Of a DNA stretch of 55,058 bases, positions 42,814 to 50,872 are shown in pieces (within the stretch, counting starts at the first letter, position 1; each line of letters begins with the position of its first letter). The notes beneath the pieces were generated by a model, which worked only from the letters and a program-made list of their open reading frames with translations, searched no databases and was not told the origin of the DNA. The translations under genes were made by a program, and so were the position numbers. This stretch comes from Reyranellaceae bacterium. GTDB taxonomy: Bacteria; Pseudomonadota; Alphaproteobacteria; Reyranellales; Reyranellaceae. Where the stretch lies: contig JALHMM010000037.1 of NCBI GenBank assembly GCA_022844045.1, forward strand, positions 1 through 55,058, written 5' to 3'.

Positions 42814-42942
42814 GCCGTCATCCTACGCCACCCAGCCGATCGTGAGAATTCCGGGGTCGGCCTCGACGCAGTGGCGCGGCCACCGCCCTTGCGCACGGTT
42901 CATGGCGCCTTGGCTAGAGCGCTTGCGTGGCCATGGCCGCCG

Positions 42943-43674
42943 TCAGTTCTGCACCAGGTAGATGCCGCCGCCGACCAGCTGTCGCACATCCTTGAAAAGC
43001 ACCGCCAACTGCAGTGTGGCAACGAAGCCTAGGCAGTAGAAAGATGTGGCATGCCGGGCCTCCCAGCGCAGCAGCGGCCGGGCCAGCAGACTCGGACGCA
43101 GCAGGGCGTATGCCAGCCGCATGATGACAATGCCGACCACGGCGCCGACGAGGATGTCGCTAGTATAATGATAGCCGAGGTAGACGCGCGGTAGACAGAT
43201 CACCGCCGCGCTCCACAGAAAGGCCGCGGCACCGAGCGTGCGGTGCAGGCGCCAGACGGCCGTCGCCAAGGCGAAGAACAGCACAGCATGATCGCTGGGC
43301 AAGGAACTCCAGTCGAGCAACGTACCCGGATTGACGCCGGCCGGCGTGACTAGGCCGAGATCGGCATTGTGCAGCGGCCGCTGACGGGCGGGCAGCAGCT
43401 CCTGCAGCACACGGGCGACACCGACGGCGACGATGGCGCCGGCCAAGGCGGTCAGGATGGTCTCGCGCCGCCGCACTGTGGCGTCGTCGCGCCGGAACCA
43501 CTGCCACCACAGGAAGGCCATGAACAGGCCGCCCTTCAGCACGACGGAGTCGGCGGAATTGTAGATGAAGCGGTCAAGCGCTGGGTTGTCGCCAGCGAAC
43601 TGGTTTAGCCACCTGGAGATGTGATGATCCCAGCGGTTCACGGAATCGATAACAACGGCCAGATTGGACGACAT
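42943..43674 (-). CDS. PAP2-family membrane phosphatase
   Basis: A 243-residue membrane protein with about six helices and the three acid-phosphatase motifs: LLPARQRPLHN, the SLPSDHAVLFF motif, and RVYLGYHYTSDILVG. These coordinate a phosphate ester with a catalytic histidine on the periplasmic side. Substrates of related proteins are lipid phosphates such as undecaprenyl pyrophosphate or phosphatidate. ATG 43674 is used; GTG 43683 is an alternative. It converges on nothing and is separated from the GNAT gene by 129 bases. Confidence 0.87.
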   Translation of the reverse strand: MSSNLAVVIDSVNRWDHHISRWLNQFAGDNPALDRFIYNSADSVVLKGGLFMAFLWWQWFRRDDATVRRRETILTALAGAIVAVGVARVLQELLPARQRPLHNADLGLVTPAGVNPGTLLDWSSLPSDHAVLFFALATAVWRLHRTLGAAAFLWSAAVICLPRVYLGYHYTSDILVGAVVGIVIMRLAYALLRPSLLARPLLRWEARHATSFYCLGFVATLQLAVLFKDVRQLVGGGIYLVQN

Positions 43675-43980
43675 GACAAGCACCGGGCTTAGTTACGCCT
43701 TCTGTCTCAAGTCTGCCTCTGATCTGACTTCAGATTGTAAACAAACTGTCTCGCTTCGGTGACCAAACAGTGATCGTCGGGGCGGAAACCTCGACCACGG
43801 CACGAGGCAGCCAGGCGCCCGCGGCATGTGCGAGGACGAGGCGAGGGGTCTCGAAGCGGAATCCGCGCAGGATGGCCCTGGCACATCATCCTGCGACTCC
43901 CGCCGACCATGAGAATCTCGGAGTCAGCCCTGACGCATCGGCACGGCAGGTCGTGCCGGGTGATGCTAGGTTACCGGCGC
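43675..43980. other. Intergenic region with short palindromes
   Basis: A 306-base divergent gap between the PAP2 and MFS genes, with a lower-GC block at 43700-43770. Within it are ATCTGACTTCAGAT (43722-43735, perfect six-base arms) and TTGTAAACAA (43735-43744), side by side, likely regulator sites for the PAP2 gene. The frame of the MFS gene is open through part of this gap, but the first well-placed start is at 43981. Confidence 0.4.
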
Positions 43981-45192
43981 ATGACGTCCGCTTCCCTCGC
44001 GAGTCTGCGCGCAGTCGGCCCGTCGCTGGGCGTCATGCTCGCCATCCAGTCAGTGGCCTCGGTCGGCGCGGCCTCGATCGCCGTGCTGGCGCCGGCAATC
44101 GCGCCCGAGGCCGGCGTCGCGCCGGCGAATATCGGCATCTACACCATGGTGCTGTTCGCCTGCGGCATGCTCTCCGCCCTGATTGGCGGCGCGCTGGTGC
44201 CGCGCTTCGGCCCCATCCGGGTCTGCCAGGTGAGCCTGTTGATGGGCGCTGTCGGGCTGGGCCTGGCGCTGAGCGGCCATGTCGCCGGCCTGATGCTCTG
44301 CGCCGTGATCATGGGCTTGGGCATGGGCGCGCCGTCGCCGGCGAGCTCGCATCTGCTGTTCCGCGTCACGCCGTCCAAGGTCATGAGCACCGTGATGTCG
44401 ATCAAGCAGACCGGCGTGCCGCTGGGTGGCGCCGTGGCCGGCGCCGTCCTGCCGGCGCTCACCTTGACGTGGGGCTGGCGTGGCGCGCTGATCGCGGTCG
44501 CGGCGGCCACATTGCTGTCGCTGCTCGCCATCCAGCTCTGGCGCCGCGACATGGACAGCGACCGCGACCCGGCACGCCGGGTGAACCTGCCCGGCATGTG
44601 GGGCGGCATGGCGCTGATCTGGCGTCACCCCGATCTGTGGTTGATCGCGCTGGCGGCGGCGACGCTCTCGGCCGGGCAGATCGCCGTCTCGGCCTTCTAC
44701 GTCACGTATCTGGTGGAGATCGGCCTGTCGCTGACCGCCGCCGGCTTCGCGCTGGCGGTGGCGCAGATCTCCGGCGTTGCCGGCCGCGTCGTCTGGGGCG
44801 CGGTCTCCGATTGGACGGGCCGGCCAATGCTGGTGCTGGTCGGTCTGGCCATCGTCGCGGCGCTCGCCACACTCGTGGTGACGCGTTTCGCTATCGACTG
44901 GCCGCCGATCTCGATCCTCGCCGTCAGCGTCGTGCTCGGTGCCTCCACCATCGGCTGGGCCGGCGTGGTCTATGGCGAGGTGGCGCGGCGCGCGCCGGTC
45001 GGCCGCACTGCGGAGGCCAGCGGCGGCATCACCGCCTTCATGTTCGCGGGCATCGTCATCGGCCCGGCGGTCTTCAGCGCCATCGTGCAGATCGCCGGCA
45101 GCTTCACCGCGGCCTATGCCGTGCTGGCGGTGGCCATCGCCACGATCGCGGTCGCGATGCTGTGGCGCCTTTCGCAGGGTGGCGCGCGGTGA
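43981..45192 (+). CDS. MFS transporter
   Basis: A 403-residue major facilitator protein with twelve predicted helices. The motif-A-like loop reads GALVPRFGPIRVCQVSL near residue 65, with GLGMGAPSPASSHLLFRVTP and SIKQTGVPLGGAVAG in helices 4-5, wording typical of cyanate/nitrate-like and CynX-type MFS carriers. Substrate unknown. It may be co-transcribed with the CoA transferases downstream, though a 152-base repeat lies between. Confidence 0.85.
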   Translation: MTSASLASLRAVGPSLGVMLAIQSVASVGAASIAVLAPAIAPEAGVAPANIGIYTMVLFACGMLSALIGGALVPRFGPIRVCQVSLLMGAVGLGLALSGHVAGLMLCAVIMGLGMGAPSPASSHLLFRVTPSKVMSTVMSIKQTGVPLGGAVAGAVLPALTLTWGWRGALIAVAAATLLSLLAIQLWRRDMDSDRDPARRVNLPGMWGGMALIWRHPDLWLIALAAATLSAGQIAVSAFYVTYLVEIGLSLTAAGFALAVAQISGVAGRVVWGAVSDWTGRPMLVLVGLAIVAALATLVVTRFAIDWPPISILAVSVVLGASTIGWAGVVYGEVARRAPVGRTAEASGGITAFMFAGIVIGPAVFSAIVQIAGSFTAAYAVLAVAIATIAVAMLWRLSQGGAR

Positions 45193-45244
45193 GCGCCGCG
45201 TGTTGACGGTGGCCGGCCGCGTGGTGTTGCCTCGATATGTGATT

Positions 45245-45396
45245 CCTTCTCCCCGCGCATGCGGGGAGAAGGTGCCCGAAGGGCGGATGAGGGGCTTCGC
45301 GGAGTCTCAACAACGACAGTGTTTGTTGTTGCGCGAGGAAGCCCCTCATCCGCCTCGCTGGCGCTCGGCACCTTCTCCCCGCCTGCGCGAGGAAAA
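45245..45396. repeat. Bipartite inverted palindromic element (copy B)
   Basis: The left core (45245-45270) is a perfect 26-base palindrome with arms CCTTCTCCCCGCA; the right core (45369-45396) is a decayed copy. Inside the left core sits GCCC-GAA-GGGC, then GGATGAGGGGCTTCGCGG-like sequence; the right half has the inverted CCTCATCC preceded by a different hairpin, GCCGAGC...GCGAGGC, in which paired G-A mismatches interrupt the stem. The layout equals copies A and C although the core sequence differs. It lies between the MFS gene and the first CoA transferase. Confidence 0.7.
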
Positions 45397-45420
45397 GGGA
45401 AGACGGAGAAGACGCGGATC

Positions 45421-46632
45421 ATGACGGACGAGAGCCTGCCGTTTTCCGGGCTGCTGGTGCTCGACGTGGCGACCTTCGTCGCCGGGCCGGCGGCGGCCAC
45501 GATCCTCGGCGATTTCGGCGCCGACGTGATCAAGGTCGAGCCACCGGTCGAAGGCGATCCCTTCCGACGTTTCGGCCAATCGCACGGCGTGCCGCCGCAT
45601 CCGGTGAATTTCTGCTGGGAGTTCACCAGCCGCGGCAAGCGCTCCTTCGCCGTCGACCTGAAGAACACTGAGGGCCGCGCGGCATTCGAGAGGCTGGTGG
45701 CGAAGGCCGACATCGCCGTCGTGAACTATCCCGCCGCCGTGCGCGAGCGCTTGAAGGTGCGCGCGCAGGACTTGCGGCCGTTGAACGACCGGCTGATCTA
45801 CGCATCGTTGACCGGCTACGGCGAAACCGGTCCCGATGCCGGCCAGCCGGGTTTCGACGCCACCGCCTATTTCGCGCGTGCCGGCCTGCTCGACGCGATG
45901 ACCTATGAGGGCGCGCCGCCGGCTTTCTCGGCGCCGGGCTCGGGCGACCACGCCACCGCCACCGCGCTCTTCGCCTCGATCATGATCGCGCTGCGCCAGC
46001 GTGACCGCACCGGCAGGGGCGCCGAGGTCGGCACCTCGCTCCTGGGCAACGGTCTGTGGGCGAACGGCATCCTGGCGCAGGGCGCGCTGCTGGGCGCCGT
46101 GCTGCCCAATCGCCCGCCGCGTACGCGGCCACGCTCAGCGGTGGTCAACCAGTACCGCACATCGGATGAACGCTGGCTGAATCTGGCGCTCGCGCGCGAG
46201 GAAAAGATGTGGCCGGTGCTGTGCGCGGTGATCGGCCGCGAAGACCTGATGGACGATCCGCGCTTCAAGGAGATGCCGGCGCGCCGCGCCAACGGTGCCG
46301 CACTGACCGCGATCCTCGATCCGATCTTCGCCACGAAGACGCTGGCCGAATGGGGGGCGCTGTTCAAATCGGTCGGCATCACCTTCGGTGACATCAACCG
46401 CCTGGCCGACATCGCAAGCGATCCGCAATCCGAAGCGGCGGGCGCGGTGCGCGCCACCGCCAACCCCGCGCTGCCGCGCAGCATCGCCAATCCACTGCGC
46501 GTCGATTTCGCCGAGCAGCGCGCGGCGCGCGCGGCGCCTGACCTGGGCGAGCACACCGACGCGATCCTGCGCGATCTCGGCTACGGCGATGCCGAAATCG
46601 CCGCGCTGCGCGAGAGTGGAGCGGTGGGATGA
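45421..46632 (+). CDS. CaiB/BaiF family CoA transferase 1
   Basis: A 403-residue class III CoA transferase. It begins PFSGLLVLDVATFVAGPAAA, carries LGDFGADVIKVE near 30-42, IYASLTGYGETGP near 128 and GFDATAYFARAG with the catalytic Asp near 145. Such enzymes move CoA between carboxylic acids through a mixed anhydride. It is the first of three tandem paralogues, and its TGA overlaps the next ATG by four bases. Confidence 0.9.
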   Translation: MTDESLPFSGLLVLDVATFVAGPAAATILGDFGADVIKVEPPVEGDPFRRFGQSHGVPPHPVNFCWEFTSRGKRSFAVDLKNTEGRAAFERLVAKADIAVVNYPAAVRERLKVRAQDLRPLNDRLIYASLTGYGETGPDAGQPGFDATAYFARAGLLDAMTYEGAPPAFSAPGSGDHATATALFASIMIALRQRDRTGRGAEVGTSLLGNGLWANGILAQGALLGAVLPNRPPRTRPRSAVVNQYRTSDERWLNLALAREEKMWPVLCAVIGREDLMDDPRFKEMPARRANGAALTAILDPIFATKTLAEWGALFKSVGITFGDINRLADIASDPQSEAAGAVRATANPALPRSIANPLRVDFAEQRAARAAPDLGEHTDAILRDLGYGDAEIAALRESGAVG

Positions 46633-47834
46633 GCGTGGCGCCGCTGCTGACCGGCCTGCGTGTCCTCGACATCGCCTCCTTCATCGCAGCGCCCGCGGCG
46701 GCGGTGGTGCTGGGTGATTTCGGCGCCGATGTGATCAAGGTCGAGCCGCTTGACGGCGACCCGCACCGCCGCTCCAGCGATTCGCCTGGAATGCCTGTAG
46801 CGCCGGTGAACTACGGGTGGGAGCTCGACGCGCGCGGCAAGCGCTCGATCGCGCTCGACCTCAAGAACCCCCGAGGACGCGCGGCGCTCGACAAGCTGAT
46901 CAAGAGCGCCGACGTGCTGATCACCAACTTCCCGCCACCGGTACGCGCGCGGCTGAAGCTGCGCTACGAGGACGTGGCGCCGGTCAACGACCGGCTGATC
47001 TACGCCTCGCTCTCGGGCTATGGCGAGGCGGGCGACGAAGCCAACCAGCCCGGCTTCGACGTCACAGCCTATTTCGGCCGTACCGGCATCATCGACGCCA
47101 TGCGCGTGGCCGACGGCCCGCCGATCCTCACCCTGCCGGCGCAGGGCGATCATCCGACGGCGATGACCCTGTTCGGCGGGATCATGATGGCCCTCTACGC
47201 GCGCGAGCGCACCGGCAAGGGCAGCCGTGTCGCCACCAGCCTGATCCATAACGGCCTGTGGTCGAACGGCAGCCTGGTGCAGGCCGGTCTTGCCGGCGGC
47301 TTCGGCGATCCGCGCCGTCCCCGCATCGAGACGCGCAACGCGCTGGTCGGCGTCTATCGCACGCGCGACCAGAAATGGCTGTCGCTGGTCCTCGTGCGCG
47401 AAGACAAGCAATGGCCGCTGTTCTGCCGCGCCATCGGCCATCCCGAATTGGCCGCCGATCCGCGCTTCCAGGAGCGGCCGACACGGCAGGCCAACGCTAA
47501 GCTGCTGCAGCCCATCCTCGACGCCACCTTCGCCGGCGACGATCTCGCGGGGTGGAAGCGGCGGCTCGGCGCCGAGGGCATCACCTTCGGCATCATCGCC
47601 AGCCTTCGCGATGTGGTCGCCGATCCACAGGCGGTCGCCGCCGGCGCCTTCGCCGAGACCGGTCGCGCCGACCTGCCGCGCGCGCTCGCCAATCCGCTCG
47701 AGGTCGAAGCCAGCGGCAAGCTGGCGCCGCGCCGCCCACCGGAACTGGGCGAACATACCGACGCCATCCTGCGCGAGGCGGGCTATACCGACAGCGAGAT
47801 CGCCGCGCTGCGCGAAGCGGGCGTGGCCGCCTGA
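46629..47834 (+). CDS. CaiB/BaiF family CoA transferase 2
   Basis: A 401-residue paralogue of its neighbours, with the same landmarks: LRVLDIASFIAAPAAAVVLGDFGADVIKVE, IYASLSGYGEAG and GFDVTAYFGRTG holding the catalytic Asp. Start ATG 46629 overlaps the previous stop. It is probably co-translated; paralogues of this kind can form hetero-oligomers or act on related acids. Confidence 0.9.
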   Translation: MSVAPLLTGLRVLDIASFIAAPAAAVVLGDFGADVIKVEPLDGDPHRRSSDSPGMPVAPVNYGWELDARGKRSIALDLKNPRGRAALDKLIKSADVLITNFPPPVRARLKLRYEDVAPVNDRLIYASLSGYGEAGDEANQPGFDVTAYFGRTGIIDAMRVADGPPILTLPAQGDHPTAMTLFGGIMMALYARERTGKGSRVATSLIHNGLWSNGSLVQAGLAGGFGDPRRPRIETRNALVGVYRTRDQKWLSLVLVREDKQWPLFCRAIGHPELAADPRFQERPTRQANAKLLQPILDATFAGDDLAGWKRRLGAEGITFGIIASLRDVVADPQAVAAGAFAETGRADLPRALANPLEVEASGKLAPRRPPELGEHTDAILREAGYTDSEIAALREAGVAA

Positions 47835-47850
47835 CCGACATGGATATGCG

Positions 47851-49062
47851 ATGACAGATCAGTCCCTTCCGTTCGCCGGCCTCAAGGTGCTGGACATCTC
47901 CTCGTTCATCGCCGCACCGGCGGCGGCCGTGATCCTCGCCGACTACGGCGCCGACGTGATCAAGGTCGAGGGGCCGGAGGGCGATCCCAACCGCGCCATC
48001 ATGACGGACTCGCCGAGCTATCCCAAAGGCGCGACCAACTATCCCTGGGCGATGGATGCGCGCCACAAGCGCTCGATCGCGCTCGACCTCAAGCAGCCCG
48101 CTGCGCGCGACGCGCTCGACCGGCTGATCGCGCAGTCGGACGTCCTCATCATCAACTTTCCGCCGCCGGTGCGCGAGCGCCTGCGGCTGCGGTACGAGGA
48201 CTGCAAGGCGATCAACCCGCGCCTGATCTACGCCTCGCTGACGGGCTACGGCGAGAGCGGGCCGGATCGCGACCGGCCGGGCTTCGACGCCACCGCGTAT
48301 TTCGCGCGCTCCGGCCTGTTCGACGTGCAGCGCTACGAGGGTGGTCCGCCGGGCACCGCGGCGCCGGCGCAGGGCGATCGCGCGACGTCGGTGGCGCTCT
48401 TCGCCTCGATCCTGATGGCGTTGATGCATCGCGAGAAGACCGGCGAGGGCAGCTCGGTCGGCACGTCCCTCTACGCCAACGGCCTGTGGTCCAACGGCGT
48501 CTTCGCGCAGGGCGCGCTGGTCGGCGCTTTCCTGGCGCCGCGTCCGCCGCGCGATCGGCCACGCTCGGCGCTAGGCAATATCTACCGCACGCGCGACGAC
48601 CGCTGGCTGCAGCTCACCATCGTGCGCGAAGACAAATTGTGGAGCCCGCTCTGCCGCGCGCTCGAGGTGCCGGAGCTGGAGAACGATGCGCGCTTCGCCG
48701 AGATCCCGGCGCGTCGCGCGAACGCCCGGGATCTGGTGACGATCTTCGACGGCGTCTTCCTCAAGCGCGACTACGAGGACTGGCTGAAGCGCCTGGTGGC
48801 CGAGAACATTACCTTCGGCGTCATCGGCCGCGTGCAGGACCTCGCCACCGACGAGCAGGCCGTGCATGCCGGGGCGATCATCGATGCCGACGTCCCTGAT
48901 ACGCCGCGCCAGATCAACAATCCGATTCGACTGAGCTTCGCGCAAAGCCGCACACCCAAGCCAGCGCCAGCGTTGGGCCAGCACGGCGAGTCGATCCTGC
49001 GCGAGGCGGGATTGGAGGCGAGCGCGATCGCGGCGCTGAAGGCGTCGAAGGGGCTGCTCTGA
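47851..49062 (+). CDS. CaiB/BaiF family CoA transferase 3
   Basis: A 403-residue third paralogue. It has LKVLDISSFIAAPAAAVILADYGADVIKVE, IYASLTGYGESGP and GFDATAYFARSG (catalytic Asp). It follows CoA transferase 2 by 16 bases; the stop is followed by a 132-base palindromic element that probably ends transcription. Its C-terminal half diverges more from the other two than its N-terminal half. Confidence 0.9.
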   Translation: MTDQSLPFAGLKVLDISSFIAAPAAAVILADYGADVIKVEGPEGDPNRAIMTDSPSYPKGATNYPWAMDARHKRSIALDLKQPAARDALDRLIAQSDVLIINFPPPVRERLRLRYEDCKAINPRLIYASLTGYGESGPDRDRPGFDATAYFARSGLFDVQRYEGGPPGTAAPAQGDRATSVALFASILMALMHREKTGEGSSVGTSLYANGLWSNGVFAQGALVGAFLAPRPPRDRPRSALGNIYRTRDDRWLQLTIVREDKLWSPLCRALEVPELENDARFAEIPARRANARDLVTIFDGVFLKRDYEDWLKRLVAENITFGVIGRVQDLATDEQAVHAGAIIDADVPDTPRQINNPIRLSFAQSRTPKPAPALGQHGESILREAGLEASAIAALKASKGLL

Positions 49063-49070
49063 CCGGGAGC

Positions 49071-49202
49071 GCCGGCATCTTGAAGAAGACGAACCACAGA
49101 GACACAGAGGAAAACGAAGAAGGCCAAAAGCAGCGCGCTTCGCGCGGACATGCCGTTCTCTGTGCCTCTGTGTCTCTGTGGTTGATCTTTCTTAATGCCG
49201 GC
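49071..49202. repeat. 132-base nested palindrome (CCACAGAGACACAGAGG family)
   Basis: The arms GCCGGCAT (49071-49078) and ATGCCGGC (49195-49202) enclose the perfect 19-base inverted repeat AACCACAGAGACACAGAGG (49092-49110) and its complement (49165-49183). The intermediate bases also pair partly. The inner sequence is a widespread repeat in many bacterial genomes, and reading frames within it are spurious. It separates two convergent units, so it may act as a bidirectional terminator. Confidence 0.8.
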
Positions 49203-49221
49203 GGGACGCTGGCGGTGCCAG

Positions 49222-50319
49222 CTATCGCGCCGCGGCCGTCGCGTCGTCGGGCTTCTTCGGATCCTTGGCGCCGCCGAAGATGCTGGCGACGACGTCGCTG
49301 ACGGTGCGTTGGCGGCCGGTGTCGATGCGCACCGTCGCCGTCATGCCGGCGCGCAGCGGCGGTTCGCCGGCATGCGGCGCCAGGCGTAGCTTTACCGGCA
49401 GGCGCTGCACGACCTTGACCCAGTTGCCGCTGGCGTTCTGCGGCGGCAGGATGGCGAACTCCGCGCCGGTCGCCGGGCTCATGCTCTCGACGATCGCCTC
49501 CCAGACCACGTCGGGATAGATGTCGAGCACGACGCGCGCGCGCTGGCCGACGCGCACATGCGTCAGCTCGGTTTCCTTGAAGTTGGCTTCGACCCAGGGC
49601 CGGTGCGCGGCGACCAGCGCGAACAAGGGCGTCGACGCCTTGACCTGCTCGCCGGGCTGCGTGCGCACGTTGACCACGATGCCGTCGACCGGCGCGCGGA
49701 TCTGCGTGCGCGCCAGATCGAGCGCGGCGCGTTCGCGCGCGGCGCGCTTCTCGCGCACCATGGGGTGCTGGTCGGCCGGCAGCTGCGGATCGCCGTTGAG
49801 CGCCGTCAGCACGCGCTGCAGCTTCTCCTTCACCATGCTGACGCGGTCGGTCGCGCTGCGCGCGTCGTTCTGCGCCTCGTCGCGCTTGCTGGCCGACAGC
49901 ACGCCGGTCCGCGCCAGTTCCTCCTGGCGCTGCCATTGTCGCTGGGCGAAGGCGGCGCGCGCTTCGGCGTCGGCCAGCTCACTCACCGCCTCGCGCCAGG
50001 TCGCGCGCAGGGTCTCGACATGGGAGCGCGCGGCGTCGAGCTCGGCATCGGCCGCGTCCAGCGCCAGCCGGAATTGCGCCGTCTCGATCGTCAGCAGAAT
50101 GTCGCCGGCCTTGACCTCGGCGTGGTCGCGCACCGGCACGCGGCGCACCGGGCCGGACACCTCCGGTGCGATCTGCACGATGTTGGCCTTCACATAGGCG
50201 TTCTCGGTGCTGATGTAGCGGCCGCCCGACAGCCACCAGAGCACGCCGCCGGCGATCGCCGCGGCGGGGATCGCGACCAGCAGTACAAGACGGAAGGCGG
50301 TGCGATGGCGGTAGCTCAC
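49222..50319 (-). CDS. EmrA/HlyD-type membrane fusion protein
   Basis: A 365-residue periplasmic adaptor. One N-terminal membrane helix (residues 8-30) is followed by the lipoyl/barrel start YISTENAYVKANIVQIAPEVSG, a long coiled-coil hairpin (residues 80-200) and ARTQIRAPVDGIVVNVRTQPGEQV. It links an inner-membrane MFS pump to an outer-membrane channel. The start is GTG 50319, overlapping the MarR stop by four bases. Its MFS partner (50873-52420) is divergent. No outer-membrane factor is nearby. Confidence 0.88.
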   Translation of the reverse strand: MSYRHRTAFRLVLLVAIPAAAIAGGVLWWLSGGRYISTENAYVKANIVQIAPEVSGPVRRVPVRDHAEVKAGDILLTIETAQFRLALDAADAELDAARSHVETLRATWREAVSELADAEARAAFAQRQWQRQEELARTGVLSASKRDEAQNDARSATDRVSMVKEKLQRVLTALNGDPQLPADQHPMVREKRAARERAALDLARTQIRAPVDGIVVNVRTQPGEQVKASTPLFALVAAHRPWVEANFKETELTHVRVGQRARVVLDIYPDVVWEAIVESMSPATGAEFAILPPQNASGNWVKVVQRLPVKLRLAPHAGEPPLRAGMTATVRIDTGRQRTVSDVVASIFGGAKDPKKPDDATAAAR

Positions 50320-50813
50320 GACGCGGCCGCCCCTCGCGTGCGCGGCTCGCCGCCGCCGGCGCTGCCGTCGTCGCCGGCCAGCACCTGAAGGCGACGCTTC
50401 ACCGCCGCGGCCATGCGGGTGAACTCGTTGCGCTCCTTGTTCGACAGCGGCTTGAGCGCGTCGTTGACCGTGGCTTCGGCCAGCTTCCACATGCTGGCGT
50501 GCATGCCACGGGCATGCGCCGTCAGGTGCAGGCGTTTGATGCGGCGGTCGACCGGGTCGGGCCGGCGCTCGAGCCAGCCGCCATTCTCCATGCGGTCGAT
50601 CATGCGGCCGGCGCTGGCGCGGTCGAGCTCGAGCATGTCGGCGAGCTCGGTCTGGCTGGCGCCCGGCCGGCGGCTCAGCCGGCTCAGGACCAGCCATTGG
50701 CCACGCGTCAGCCCGAGCTCGCGCACGCGCCGGTCGAAGACCGTGCGCATCAGGCGCGCCACGTCGGACAGCAGGTAGCCGATATAGTCGTCGTCGTTGG
50801 GGCCCACGCCCAT
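50316..50813 (-). CDS. MarR-family transcriptional regulator of the efflux locus
   Basis: A 165-residue winged-helix regulator. The DNA-binding domain covers residues 30-100, with LTRGQWLVLSRLSRRPGASQ, LADMLELDRASAGRMIDRMEN (recognition helix) and the wing RRPDPVDRRIKRLHLT. It is divergent from the EmrB-type gene and co-translated with the adaptor, so it probably represses both, as MprA (EmrR) does for emrAB. The C-terminal tail is glycine-rich. Confidence 0.9.
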   Translation of the reverse strand: MGVGPNDDDYIGYLLSDVARLMRTVFDRRVRELGLTRGQWLVLSRLSRRPGASQTELADMLELDRASAGRMIDRMENGGWLERRPDPVDRRIKRLHLTAHARGMHASMWKLAEATVNDALKPLSNKERNEFTRMAAAVKRRLQVLAGDDGSAGGGEPRTRGAAAS

Positions 50814-50853
50814 CTCCCATGCGCCGACGCGGGTCGACGGATAATGTTGTCTA

Positions 50854-50866
50854 GGCTACTTTAGCC
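50854..50866. promoter_or_regulatory. Inverted repeat in the marR-emrB divergent promoter
   Basis: GGCTA-CTT-TAGCC is a perfect inverted repeat with five-base arms, in the 59-base gap between the divergent marR and emrB starts and 6 bases before the emrB ATG. An AT-rich ATAATGTTGT lies just upstream. The site is well placed for autoregulation by the adjacent MarR protein, but arms this short can occur by chance. Confidence 0.45.
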
Positions 50867-50872
50867 ACGTCC

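Noticed and set aside
49080..49301. A 73-codon frame beginning MKKTNHRDTEENEE
   Set aside because: It is encoded by the 132-base palindrome and matches a well-known spurious product of the CCACAGAGACACAGAGG repeat.
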